A stretch of DNA of 64,000 bases, from positions 62,001 through 126,000 of the forward strand of contig NZ_QVNU01000008.1 in NCBI RefSeq assembly GCF_003545715.1, in the 5' to 3' direction. The stretch comes from Taibaiella koreensis (GTDB lineage Bacteria > Bacteroidota > Bacteroidia > Chitinophagales > Chitinophagaceae). Shown piece after piece: positions 24,294-32,270 of this stretch. A program made the translations under genes and the position numbers. A model generated the notes under the pieces. That model saw only the letters and a list, made by a program, of their open reading frames with translations, did not search any database and had not been told where the DNA came from. Within the stretch, counting starts at the first letter, position 1; the number at the start of each line of letters is the position of its first letter.

Positions 24294-25118
24294 ATGAAAC
24301 GGACCGCATTTTTTAGTTTTTTCCTTTCCCTTCTCCTGGCCCTGCCGGGCCTTAGCCCGGTATGGAGCGCCACCAATACCAAAGATTTTCCGCCCAAACC
24401 CTCGCCCCCACGCCTGGTCAACGACCTGGCTGGTATTATGACCCCGGCGCAGCAAGATGAGCTGGAGCGTCAGCTGGTCGAGTTTGACCGCAGTACCTCT
24501 ACGCAGATCACTATCGTTACCGTAAAAAGCCTGGGCGATTATGAGCCGGCCGATTATGCCACTCAGCTGGGTAATTACTGGGGCGTAGGGCGCAAAGAAA
24601 AGAACAACGGCGTCATTATCCTGGTGTCTTCGGAAGACCGTAAGATCAATATCTCTCCTGGACAAGGCCTGGAAGGCGTGCTCACTGATGCCATGTGCGG
24701 CCGCATCATCCGCAACGAGATGGCGCCCGACTTCCGCAGCAGCAATTACTACGGCGGGCTGGATAAAGCCGCAAAGGCTGTGATTGCTGCTACCAAAGGC
24801 GAATATACGGCCGAAGCTCCGCCCGATGCCGGGCAGGAAGGTGGTTGGGGCGTCCCGCTCCTTATTTTCGCGGTAATCATCATTGTCATCGTCATTGCCG
24901 CTATCAGAGGCGGCGGTGGCAAAGGTGGCGGCAGGGGCAACTATATGAGCCGCCGTGGCAGCGATTTCCTCACTGGCGCCATTCTGGGCAGCATCTTTAA
25001 CAGCGGCGGCGGTAGTGGCGGCAGCGGTTGGGGAGGGGGCGGAAGCAATGGTGGTGGTGGTTTCGGAGGCTTTGGCGGCGGCAGCTTTGGCGGTGGTGGC
25101 GCCAGCGGTAGCTGGTAA
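24294..25118 (+). CDS. TPM domain protein with membrane anchor and Gly-rich tail (YgcG-like)
   Basis: Exported TPM protein, 274 residues. Signal peptide 1-26 ends at WSA. The TPM domain runs from about 38 to 165: RLVNDLAGIMTPAQQDELERQLVEFDRSTSTQITIVTV, then GVGRKEKNNGVIILVSSEDRKINISPGQGLEG. A transmembrane helix at about 186-202 (PLLIFAVIIIVIVIAAI) would leave the domain outside the cytoplasm, and the last ~70 residues are Gly/Ser-rich repeats (GGGSGGSGWGGGG...), usual for YgcG proteins. It is the last gene of the LemA cluster and is followed by a long hairpin. Function unknown. Confidence 0.9.
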   Translation: MKRTAFFSFFLSLLLALPGLSPVWSATNTKDFPPKPSPPRLVNDLAGIMTPAQQDELERQLVEFDRSTSTQITIVTVKSLGDYEPADYATQLGNYWGVGRKEKNNGVIILVSSEDRKINISPGQGLEGVLTDAMCGRIIRNEMAPDFRSSNYYGGLDKAAKAVIAATKGEYTAEAPPDAGQEGGWGVPLLIFAVIIIVIVIAAIRGGGGKGGGRGNYMSRRGSDFLTGAILGSIFNSGGGSGGSGWGGGGSNGGGGFGGFGGGSFGGGGASGSW

Positions 25119-25134
25119 AATGTTCTTCTGTTTT

Positions 25135-25179
25135 CCCCCTGACGCTATAAGCGTTTGAAACTCTTATAGCGTTAGGGGG
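25135..25179 (+). terminator. long hairpin after the TPM genes
   Basis: CCCCCTGACGCTATAAG pairs with CTTATAGCGTTAGGGGG with one mismatch and an 11-base loop. No real T-run follows on the plus strand (AATAAATAAAT), so it may stabilise the 3' end rather than terminate by itself. Confidence 0.6.
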
Positions 25180-25192
25180 AATAAATAAATCT

Positions 25193-25323
25193 GAGTATCC
25201 GGATATAAGAAACAAAGCCAGTCCTTAAGCCTGTCGAAAGGACAAAGATGGTGCTTCGACAAGCTCAGCAACCGTTATTTAGAAACAAATTGTATCCTGT
25301 TGCCTATATCCGGATAGCCACTT
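25193..25323. repeat. 131-bp element: CCGGATATA ends around a REP-like hairpin
   Basis: Near-duplicate of 13243-13372. Left end GAGTATCCGGATATAAGAAA, right end CCTATATCCGGATAGCCA; interior CCTTAAGCCTGTCGAAAGGA and GCTTCGACAAGCTCAGCAAC. Intergenic. Confidence 0.75.
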
Positions 25324-25386
25324 AAATAAAATGCAAAAAGTTCCCGGTCCGGCGTTTGCAAAAATCGAACCGCCTAACTTTACGGG

Positions 25387-25869
25387 ATGAAGAAAGGATT
25401 ATTATTCCCGGCACTGTTCCTTTTTGCCGGTCTCTATACAGCGCAGGCGCAAAAGATTGCTTCCTATAATGCAGACGATCTGGTTGCCCGTACCGCCAAT
25501 AAAGATACCCTTTACATCGTCAATTTCTGGGCTACCTGGTGTGTGCCCTGCGTCAAGGAGCTACCCTCATTTAATATGGTCCACGACCTGTACAAAGATA
25601 AACCTGTGAAGGTATTGCTGGTGAGCTTCGACTTCAAGGAGCAATACCCGGCTAAGCTCCAGAGCTGGGTGTCTAAGAAAAAGCTGCGCCCCGAAGTGGC
25701 CTGGTTCAACGAGACCAATCCCACCAGCTATATTCCCAAGATCGCGCCCGAATGGGAAGGCGGCCTGCCGGCGACCTTATTCATCAACAACAAGACCGGA
25801 GAAAGGAAGCTGCATGCTGATGAGATCAGCGTAGACGAGCTGAAAAGCTGGGTCGATAAGCAATTGTAA
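25387..25869 (+). CDS. periplasmic TlpA/ResA-like thioredoxin
   Basis: Secreted thioredoxin-fold protein, 160 residues. Signal peptide of 21 residues ends at AQA. The redox motif is WATWCVPC (Cys52, Cys55), the cis-Pro loop is GGLPATLF, and the insert after the active site (VLLVSFDFKEQYPAKLQSWVSKKK) is as in TlpA/ResA proteins. It should work as a thiol reductant in the periplasm, for cytochrome or exported-protein maturation, but no cytochrome genes are nearby. It stands alone between a repeat element and the arginase gene. Confidence 0.9.
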   Translation: MKKGLLFPALFLFAGLYTAQAQKIASYNADDLVARTANKDTLYIVNFWATWCVPCVKELPSFNMVHDLYKDKPVKVLLVSFDFKEQYPAKLQSWVSKKKLRPEVAWFNETNPTSYIPKIAPEWEGGLPATLFINNKTGERKLHADEISVDELKSWVDKQL

Positions 25870-25961
25870 GCAGGCAAAGTTTCTATAACCTTTAAATAGT
25901 GCTATAAGGTTATGTTTCAGGCAAAAAGCGGCCTGTTTTCGGAAAGCTGTGCCCTTTTTTG

Positions 25962-25969
25962 TACTTTTG
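25962..25969 (+). promoter_or_regulatory. -7 box TACTTTTG for the arginase gene
   Basis: Exact TAnnTTTG match, six bases before the ATG at 25976, implying a leader of only a few bases or none. Confidence 0.5.
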
Positions 25970-25975
25970 GAGCCT

Positions 25976-26923
25976 ATGCGTAATATCAAAATCATAGAAG
26001 TACGATCGGAAATAGGCGCCGGCACAAGAGGCGCCAGTCTTGGTGTAGATGCCATCAAAGTAGCGGCGCTCGACTTTATGAGCAGCCTTTTCGTAAATAT
26101 TCCTACCGAGGTGATCCCCGATGAAAATAAGCTGTTGTACGAGCCGGTAGAATCGCCATATGCCAAGCGTATCAAAGGAATTTACACGATGTATGAACGG
26201 ATCGCGGCATCGGTAACCGAGACTTTGAAATCGGGTCTGTTTCCCATCGTATTGTCCGGCGATCACAGCACTGCAGGTGGTACCATAGCCGGTATCAAAA
26301 TGGCTAAGCCTAAAAGCCGCCTTGGGGTGATCTGGATCGACGCGCATGCCGATATGCATACGCCTTATACCACGCCTTCGGGCAATATGCATGGCATGCC
26401 CCTGGCTGCCTCCCTGGGCGAGGACAATACAGAGAACAAAACACATAAGCTGGACGCCGTTACCGTCGACTGGTGGAATAAGCTGAAGGGTATAGGAAAA
26501 ATACAGCCTAAGGTACTACCCGAGGACCTGGTATTTATTGCCTTGCGCGACTATGAGAAAGAAGAGGAGGCCCTGCTGAAGAAATACAATATCAAAGTGA
26601 TCCCCGTGCAGGAGGTACGTAAAAAAGGCGTGGAGAACGTAGTACGCCAAACCCTGCTGCACCTGAGCAATTGCGAGGAGATCTATGTGTCCTTCGATGT
26701 GGACAGCATGGACAGCTCTATTTCGCGTGGTACCGGCACACCGGTAAGTAATGGCCTCCGGGAAAGGGAGGCTGAGGATATTATGGCTACGCTGATGCAG
26801 AACCATAAGATCTGCTGCTTCGAGATCACCGAGGTAAACCCCACGCTGGATAAGGAGAACCTGATGGCAGAGATCGCTTTCAACATTCTTCAGCGAAGCG
26901 TGAACCTATTGCTGGTGAATTAA
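25976..26923 (+). CDS. arginase
   Basis: Ureohydrolase family, most like arginase: hydrolyses L-arginine to ornithine and urea with a binuclear manganese site. The metal ligands are visible in SGDHST, WIDAHADMHT and SFDVDSMD, and the C-terminus has FEITEVNP. The N-terminal SEIGAGTRGASLGVDAI matches bacterial arginases. I start at MRNIKIIEVR (25976), giving 315 residues; the longer frame would place the promoter inside the coding region. There is no arginine-catabolism partner nearby; proC, 21 kb away, would use a later product. Agmatinase or formimidoylglutamase are less likely alternatives. Confidence 0.9.
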   Translation: MRNIKIIEVRSEIGAGTRGASLGVDAIKVAALDFMSSLFVNIPTEVIPDENKLLYEPVESPYAKRIKGIYTMYERIAASVTETLKSGLFPIVLSGDHSTAGGTIAGIKMAKPKSRLGVIWIDAHADMHTPYTTPSGNMHGMPLAASLGEDNTENKTHKLDAVTVDWWNKLKGIGKIQPKVLPEDLVFIALRDYEKEEEALLKKYNIKVIPVQEVRKKGVENVVRQTLLHLSNCEEIYVSFDVDSMDSSISRGTGTPVSNGLREREAEDIMATLMQNHKICCFEITEVNPTLDKENLMAEIAFNILQRSVNLLLVN

Positions 26924-26929
26924 AACACC

Positions 26930-27213
26930 TGATTCATAGCCCATCGAAAGGATAAATGGGCTGAGTGTCGCTTCGACAAGCTCAGCGACCGTCACTAACT
27001 GGTCCTTGAGCCCGTCGGAAGGACAAATGAGCTGAGTGTCGCTTCGACAAGCTCAGCGACCGTCACTAACTGGTCCTTGAGCCCGTCGGAAGGACAAATG
27101 AGATGAGTGTCGCTTCGACGGGCTCAGCGACCGTCAACCAACCGGTCCTTGAGCCCGTCGAAAGGACAAATGAGATGAGTGCCGCTTCGACAAGCTCAGC
27201 GACTGTCCGAAGA
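26930..27213. repeat. REP-like tandem array, four units of 71-72 bp
   Basis: Unit starts GGTCCTTGAGCCCGTC at 27001, 27072 and 27144, with a diverged first unit at about 26930. Each unit contains TGAGCCCGTCGAA and TTCGACAAGCTCA, which pair as a 13-base imperfect hairpin with a loop of about 22 bases. The same unit resumes after the GIY-YIG gene at 27546. Single units occur inside the elements at 13243, 25193 and 56088. Confidence 0.85.
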
Positions 27214-27227
27214 CAAAGTAATATACT

Positions 27228-27527
27228 ATGAAAGCCTATGTATATATTTTGAAATGTTCAAATGGTATGTACTATACAGGAAGTACCACTAATATGGAGA
27301 GAAGGCTGGAACAACATCACCAAGGTATCGGTGCTCAATTTACGAGTAAGTTCTTACCAGTAACATTAGTTTATCTGGAAAGCTTTACAAGGATTGTTGA
27401 CGCCTTTGCACGTGAGAAGCAAATACAAGGTTGGAGCCGAAAGAAGAAGGAAGCGTTAATCAAGGGCCGCTATGATCAATTACCGGAATTGGCCAAAAGT
27501 TATACCAAAAAGAATAAACAAAACTAA
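27228..27527 (+). CDS. single-domain GIY-YIG endonuclease
   Basis: A 99-residue GIY-YIG nuclease of the UPF0213/YhbQ-like type. The signature is AYVYILKCSNGMYYTGSTTN (Tyr4-Tyr16), then the catalytic-type Arg in MERRLEQHHQG and the metal-binding Glu63 in FAREKQIQGWSRKKKEALI. No DNA-binding domain is attached. The gene is AT-richer than its neighbours and sits between two blocks of one palindromic repeat array, 14 bases after the left block and 18 before the right. In this phylum such nucleases are often near structured repeats, so a role in repeat spread or repair is a reasonable guess but not shown. Confidence 0.88.
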   Translation: MKAYVYILKCSNGMYYTGSTTNMERRLEQHHQGIGAQFTSKFLPVTLVYLESFTRIVDAFAREKQIQGWSRKKKEALIKGRYDQLPELAKSYTKKNKQN

Positions 27528-27545
27528 GTTAGAGAGCAAACGTTT

Positions 27546-27643
27546 GTCGCTTCGACAAGCTCAGCAACCGTCAACTAACAGGTCCTTGAGCCCGTCGAAA
27601 GGATAAATGAGCTGAGTATCGCTTCGACAAGCTCAGCGACCAT
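27546..27643. repeat. continuation of the REP-like array after the GIY-YIG gene
   Basis: Half a unit (GTCGCTTCGACAAGCTCAGC onward), then one whole unit from GGTCCTTGAG at 27581. Same orientation as the left block. Confidence 0.8.
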
Positions 27644-27652
27644 CGGAATACC

Positions 27653-28207
27653 ATGGATAAGGAAAGAGCAATCATTACCGATAAGCTGGTGAAAGCACAG
27701 ACCGGCAAGACGATGGAAGAGTGGTTCCTTAAGCTCGACAAGCTGGGAGCCAAAGCGATGAAACATGCAGAGATCTTCAGCCTGGTAGGCGCTACCAAAG
27801 GCCTGGAACCCCTGGGACAGTGGAATCAGAATCTCCTGACCACTTCCTACGAATGGAGCCGCGGCCTGAAGCAAAGAGGAGAGAAAGAGAACGGTTTCGA
27901 GATCAGTGTGAGCAAAACAATGAACGTGCCGGTACAATTGCTGTACCAAAGCTGGACGGACAGCAAACTAAGCGCCCGCTGGCTGCCCGGCGAAACGTTT
28001 ACCATCAGGAAAGCGACCGAAAATAAATCGTTACGGATTACCTGGAGCGATGACACGACCAGCGTGAGCGTGGAATTGTATATCAAGACGCCGGAGAAAA
28101 CACAAATCGTCGTACAGCATATGAAGCTGCCGGACGCGGAACAAGCCGCTGCGCGGAAGGAGTACTGGTCTGGCCGGCTGGAGGCCCTGAAAGCGTTGAT
28201 CGCATAA
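27653..28207 (+). CDS. DUF4287 + SRPBCC two-domain protein
   Basis: A 184-residue fusion. The first ~75 residues match DUF4287 (VKAQTGKTMEEWFLKLDKLGAKAMKHAEIFSLVG, then NLLTTSYEWSRGLKQRG); the rest is an SRPBCC/AHSA1 domain (FEISVSKTMNVPVQLLYQSWTDSKLSARWLPG, then SLRITWSDDTTSVSVELYIKTPEKTQIVVQHMKL, ending in a helix). The combination is recurrent in bacteria but has no assigned function; ligand binding is expected from the fold. It lies between the repeat array and ispH, 10 bases before the latter, and is probably in the same transcript. Confidence 0.85.
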   Translation: MDKERAIITDKLVKAQTGKTMEEWFLKLDKLGAKAMKHAEIFSLVGATKGLEPLGQWNQNLLTTSYEWSRGLKQRGEKENGFEISVSKTMNVPVQLLYQSWTDSKLSARWLPGETFTIRKATENKSLRITWSDDTTSVSVELYIKTPEKTQIVVQHMKLPDAEQAAARKEYWSGRLEALKALIA

Positions 28208-28217
28208 TACTACAAAG

Positions 28218-29453
28218 ATGAAGACATTTGATGTTCCTGTCCATTACCGCAGTCCCCTGATTACGGCAATCAAGAACCAACGCAGGAAAGAAGACAAGCT
28301 GAAGAAAGATTTTAGTCCGACCATATTGGATATCGGTAGCCTGGAGATCATACTGGCCCGGCATTTCGGGTTTTGCTACGGCGTGGAGAACGCGATTGAG
28401 ATCGCTTTTAAGGCGGTGACGGAAAACCCGGGCAAACGGATCTTCCTGCTGAGCGAAATGATCCATAATCCGCAGGTAAATGCCGATCTTATCGCCGAAG
28501 GGGTACAATTTATTATGGATACCTATGGCAGGCAGCTGATCAGCTGGGACGAGCTCAGCAACGAGGATATCGTTATCATACCGGCTTTCGGCACCACGCT
28601 GGAAATAGAAGAGATACTGAAGGAAAAGCATATCGAACCCACAAAGTATAATACCACTTGCCCCTTTGTAGAAAAAGTATGGAACCGCAGCGAGAAGATC
28701 GGCAAAGACGGCTATACCATCGTGGTGCATGGTAAGCCCAGGCACGAAGAGACCCGCGCCACCTTTTCGCACAGCAAGGCGCATACGCCTACCGTAGTGG
28801 TAAAGGATATGCAGCAGGCGCAACGGCTGGCCCGGTATATTACCGGAGAGGAACAGCCGGAGCATTTTTACGATGAATTCGAAGGCCAGTATTCAAAAGG
28901 CTTTGACGTTGCTACCGATCTTAACCGTATCGGTGTCGTGAACCAGACCACCATGCTCGCCAGCGATACGCAAGGCATTGCCGACTACCTGAAGCAGGTA
29001 ATGATCGCGCATTTCGATCTCGACGAGCAATCGGTGAAAGCACGTTTTGCCGATACCCGCGATACGCTATGCTATGCGACCAACGACAACCAGACTGCCG
29101 TTAGCGGTATGTTGCAACAGCAGGCCGATCTGGCCCTGGTGATCGGTGGGTACAACAGCAGCAATACTTCGCATCTCGTGGAGCTATGCGAAGAAAACCT
29201 GCCCACCTATTTTATCAACCATGAGGAATGTCTTATCGATAACGGGCAAATACGGCATTACGATCTGCACGAACGTAAGGAAAAAATGACACAGGACTTT
29301 TTGCCGGCGCACCGGCCATTAAAAGTGTTGATTACCTCGGGCGCCAGCTGCCCGGATGCCCTGGTAGAACGGGTGGTAGAGCGGCTGAGCCGGTTGACGG
29401 GAAATGCGGAGAAGCTGGAAGAGGTAAGACTTCAGCTGGAAGAGCGTTCCTGA
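28218..29453 (+). CDS. ispH: 4-hydroxy-3-methylbut-2-enyl diphosphate reductase, long form
   Basis: Last enzyme of the MEP isoprenoid pathway, an iron-sulfur protein making IPP and DMAPP. The three cluster cysteines are visible: Cys53 in FGFCYGV, Cys148 in TTCPFVEKV and Cys285 in DTLCYATN. Other IspH motifs are SEMIHNPQVN, VVHGKPRHEETRATFS, VNQTTMLASDT, VIGGYNSSNTSHLVELC and SGASCPDALVE. With 411 residues it is the long type with an N-terminal extension of about 40 residues, as in cyanobacteria, plants and many Bacteroidota. Its 3' end overlaps the convergent glycosyltransferase gene by 22 bases. Confidence 0.95.
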   Translation: MKTFDVPVHYRSPLITAIKNQRRKEDKLKKDFSPTILDIGSLEIILARHFGFCYGVENAIEIAFKAVTENPGKRIFLLSEMIHNPQVNADLIAEGVQFIMDTYGRQLISWDELSNEDIVIIPAFGTTLEIEEILKEKHIEPTKYNTTCPFVEKVWNRSEKIGKDGYTIVVHGKPRHEETRATFSHSKAHTPTVVVKDMQQAQRLARYITGEEQPEHFYDEFEGQYSKGFDVATDLNRIGVVNQTTMLASDTQGIADYLKQVMIAHFDLDEQSVKARFADTRDTLCYATNDNQTAVSGMLQQQADLALVIGGYNSSNTSHLVELCEENLPTYFINHEECLIDNGQIRHYDLHERKEKMTQDFLPAHRPLKVLITSGASCPDALVERVVERLSRLTGNAEKLEEVRLQLEERS

Positions 29454-30229
29454 TACATTTCGGCCAGGTAAGCATATTTCCAACGGGTATACAGCATGTT
29501 GATCCGGGCAACCCTACAGCCTGCTGCGCCATCCAGGAAGCCTCCCAGGAACAGGTATTCCCGTATAAACGTGAACAGGGGCGAACCAATACGTTTCCAG
29601 ACCGGGCTTTTCTTTCCCTTTTGAAAATATTTTTCGGCCGACAGCCGGGCATAACGCCGGTTTTTTTCCAGGAAAGTCGCGTAATCGTCGGCGGTATAAT
29701 GCAATAGTGTGCCCTCCAGCAATTGCAGCTTCATGCCGGGATGCAGTATCAGTGCCTCATGCACGATGGCATTGTCCCAGGCCGTAGTTTCCCTGTGATA
29801 CAGGCGTATCACCCGGTCGCGGCCCCAGGCGCCATGTACTATCTTTTTCCCCTCAAAATAAGATAGCCGCCGGAAGGTGTAGATATGTTCTTTGGGCAGA
29901 CCGGCAAACGGTAAGGCCGCTATGGACCGGAACAATTGGTCGTCGGGGAGCTCGTCGCTGTCAAGCGACAATATCCAGGGATAGGCCGCCAGTGCGGCCA
30001 GCTTGTTTTTGGTAGCGCTGAAACCTTCCCAGCTCACAGGCACCAGGCGCAGGTTGGGGGCGGCTGATAGAAAGGACTCCGGTACAGCTTCCGCTTTGCC
30101 GTCGTAGCCGATCAATATTTCCGAAAACCAACCCGATGCTGCCTTTACGATCCTTTCCAGCAGGCTGTTCAGCTGGTTAGATACGATGCAAAGGCTTACG
30201 GGCGTCGGTATATTTTGTTCGGAAGGCAT
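29432..30229 (-). CDS. family 2 glycosyltransferase (WaaE/KdtX-like)
   Basis: Cytoplasmic or membrane-associated GT-A glycosyltransferase, 265 residues. LCIVSNQLNSLLERIV opens the nucleotide-sugar fold, WILSLDSDELPDD holds the DxD metal motif, and RRLSYFEGKKIVHGAWGRDRVIRLYHR with HEALIL is characteristic of the WaaE/KdtX group that adds sugars to the lipopolysaccharide core. The C-terminus is amphipathic. Its 3' end overlaps ispH. LPS or other surface glycan assembly is likely, but no other glycan genes are adjacent. Confidence 0.86.
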   Translation of the reverse strand: MPSEQNIPTPVSLCIVSNQLNSLLERIVKAASGWFSEILIGYDGKAEAVPESFLSAAPNLRLVPVSWEGFSATKNKLAALAAYPWILSLDSDELPDDQLFRSIAALPFAGLPKEHIYTFRRLSYFEGKKIVHGAWGRDRVIRLYHRETTAWDNAIVHEALILHPGMKLQLLEGTLLHYTADDYATFLEKNRRYARLSAEKYFQKGKKSPVWKRIGSPLFTFIREYLFLGGFLDGAAGCRVARINMLYTRWKYAYLAEMYQERSSS

Positions 30230-30275
30230 AAGTGGGCAACAAGGTTAAATCAGGTATGGATGATTATAATCGGCA

Positions 30276-30710
30276 TTACTCAGCCGGTTTTTTCAATATA
30301 GCCATAGTCAGCCGGCTGACACAGACCAATTTCCCGGCCTCATCCGTAATCCTGATATCCCATATATGCGAGGTAGCGCCGAGGTGCAGTGCCGTGGCAG
30401 TAGCCGTCACTATGCCGCTCCGCTTGCCCCGTACATGATTACAATTGATTTCCATACCCACGCATATCTGTTTTTCCCTGTCTATAACGAGCCAGCTGGC
30501 GACACTGCCCACGGTTTCGGCCAAAGCCGCTGAAGCGCCGCCATGCAAGAGGCCATAGGGTTGATGGGTACGCTCGTCGACGGGCATTTGCAGCCGTAGG
30601 AAATCGTCGCCGATCTCGGTAAAGTTCATATCCAATACCCCGGCGAGCGTCTTGTGCCGCAAGGCGTTCAGCTCTTCCAGGCTTACGATTTCCTTGTTCC
30701 AGATTGCCAT
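30276..30710 (-). CDS. hotdog-fold thioesterase (PaaI/MenI-like)
   Basis: A 144-residue hotdog-fold acyl-CoA thioesterase. THQPYGLLHGGASAALAETVGS is the helix with the HGG motif and the catalytic Glu of the PaaI/YdiI group; VGMEINCNHVRGKRSG and the C-terminal WDIRITDEAGKLVCVSRLTMAIL complete the fold. This branch includes 1,4-dihydroxy-2-naphthoyl-CoA hydrolase (MenI) of menaquinone synthesis and phenylacetate-pathway PaaI; without men or paa genes nearby the substrate is open. It lies about 45 bases upstream of the glycosyltransferase on the same strand, so the two may be co-transcribed. Confidence 0.86.
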   Translation of the reverse strand: MAIWNKEIVSLEELNALRHKTLAGVLDMNFTEIGDDFLRLQMPVDERTHQPYGLLHGGASAALAETVGSVASWLVIDREKQICVGMEINCNHVRGKRSGIVTATATALHLGATSHIWDIRITDEAGKLVCVSRLTMAILKKPAE

Positions 30711-30824
30711 TCAAATGAATTGAGCGGTCAAAGTTAATGCTTAAACGATTTATTTATACTTTAAAAAGTGCGCAATTAAAACAAACCTTTTTTTTTAAAT
30801 GTAAAAAAATGTGCACCGGTTGAC

Positions 30825-30832
30825 TATATTTG
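30825..30832 (+). promoter_or_regulatory. -7 box TATATTTG for the saccharopine dehydrogenase-like gene
   Basis: Exact consensus, 34 bases before the ATG, in an AT-rich stretch between two divergent genes. A T-run at about 30788-30796 is the nearest -33-like sequence. Confidence 0.55.
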
Positions 30833-30866
30833 CATTGCACTTACTAACCAATTAACAATTTGTACT

Positions 30867-32195
30867 ATGCTTACAGTTCTCATCGCAGGAGCCGGCAAGT
30901 CGTCTGCTCACTTAATTGACTATATGCTCTCCAACGCTAAACAAAAATGGAGAGTGGTGGTAATGGACGCCAATCCGGAGATGGTTGCAGAAAAGCTTAA
31001 CGGGCATCCTAAAGGCGAAGCCGCGGTGATCGACATTATGGACGAGCAGGCCCGGCAGCAGCTGGTCAAAAATGCGGATATCGTATTGTCCCTCATGCCG
31101 CCTCACCTGCACTACCTGCTGGCCAAAGACTGCCTGAAATTCAAGAAGAACCTCATCACCTCGTCTTACGTATCCGATGAGATCAAAGCGCTGGATGCTG
31201 AAGCCAGGAAAGCAGGCATCACCATGATGTGTGAAATGGGCCTTGATCCCGGGATCGACCATATGTCGGCCAATGCGATCATTCATGGCGTGCAGCGCAT
31301 CGCAGGCACCATCCAGAGCTTTAAGAGCTATTGCGGTGGCCTGGTGGCGCCGGAAAGCGACGATAATCCCTGGCATTATAAGATCAGTTGGAACCCACGT
31401 AACATTGTGCTGGCTGGCAAGCAGGGCGCTGTATGGCTGGAAAACGGCAAGCAGCATGAAGCCAAATACGAGCAGCTGTTCTCGGCCAGCAAAAAGATCA
31501 AGGTGGCCGAGCTGGGCTCTCTTAGCTATTATCCCAACCGGGACTCGCTAAAGTACCTGGAGCTGTACAGTCTGCCCGATATCAAAACCTTTGTGCGCGC
31601 TACCTTGCGTCATCCGGCCTTTATGAAGGGCTGGGACCTGGTGATCAAAGCCGGCCTGGTCAATGAAGAGGATAAGTTCCACGCCGATAACAGCTCTTAT
31701 GCCGACTGGACAGCTAAAGTTGTTGGCGTTGCCAATGATGATAAGCTGCGGGAGCAGTTCAAGAAAAAATTCGGCGCCGACGAAAAAGAAATGAAGCAGA
31801 TGGATTGGCTGGGCCTGTTTGACAACCGCCGGATCAATGGTGTAGGGCAACTTTCTTCGGCCGATATCCTGCAGACATTGCTGGAAGAGCGCTGGAAAAT
31901 GAAAGCCCTGGACAAGGATATGGTCGTGATGCAGCATCAGATCGACTACGAAAGAAAGGGTGTGCTGGTAAAGCTTACCAGCTCTATGATCGTAACCGGC
32001 GACAACCGCCAGTACAGCGCCATGTCCAAGACGGTAGGCTTACCCATGGCGATCCTGGCCAAAAAAATATTGCTGCAAGAGATCAGCACCAAGAACTTTA
32101 CCGGTGTACAGATCCCTGTAATGCCCGAGGTCTATGTGCCGGTCTTGAAAGAGCTGAAGAAGAACGGTATCGAATTTATCGAGATCATCGATTAA
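30867..32195 (+). CDS. saccharopine dehydrogenase family protein
   Basis: A 442-residue Rossmann-fold protein of the saccharopine dehydrogenase / homospermidine synthase-like family. VLIAGAGKSSAHLIDYML is the dinucleotide site; MDEQARQQLVKNADIVLSLMPPHLHYLLAKDCLKFKKNLITSSY and CEMGLDPGIDHMSANAIIHGV are typical for the lysine-ketoglutarate reductase/saccharopine dehydrogenase group, with YCGGLVAPESDDNPWHYKISWNPRN for the substrate domain. It may take part in lysine degradation or in making a related amino acid conjugate; no lysine-pathway partner is present. A bidirectional terminator separates it from hppD. Confidence 0.9.
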   Translation: MLTVLIAGAGKSSAHLIDYMLSNAKQKWRVVVMDANPEMVAEKLNGHPKGEAAVIDIMDEQARQQLVKNADIVLSLMPPHLHYLLAKDCLKFKKNLITSSYVSDEIKALDAEARKAGITMMCEMGLDPGIDHMSANAIIHGVQRIAGTIQSFKSYCGGLVAPESDDNPWHYKISWNPRNIVLAGKQGAVWLENGKQHEAKYEQLFSASKKIKVAELGSLSYYPNRDSLKYLELYSLPDIKTFVRATLRHPAFMKGWDLVIKAGLVNEEDKFHADNSSYADWTAKVVGVANDDKLREQFKKKFGADEKEMKQMDWLGLFDNRRINGVGQLSSADILQTLLEERWKMKALDKDMVVMQHQIDYERKGVLVKLTSSMIVTGDNRQYSAMSKTVGLPMAILAKKILLQEISTKNFTGVQIPVMPEVYVPVLKELKKNGIEFIEIID

Positions 32196-32210
32196 AGCGC
32201 ATAAGCACAT

Positions 32211-32255
32211 AAAAAAAGAGAAGTCAAGTTTTTAAAACTTGACTTCTCTTTTTTT
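32211..32255. terminator. bidirectional terminator between convergent genes
   Basis: AAAAAAAGAGAAGTCAAGTT and AACTTGACTTCTCTTTTTTT form a stem of 18 or more bases with a T-run on both strands. Confidence 0.9.
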
Positions 32256-32270
32256 ATCATTGGAAATACC

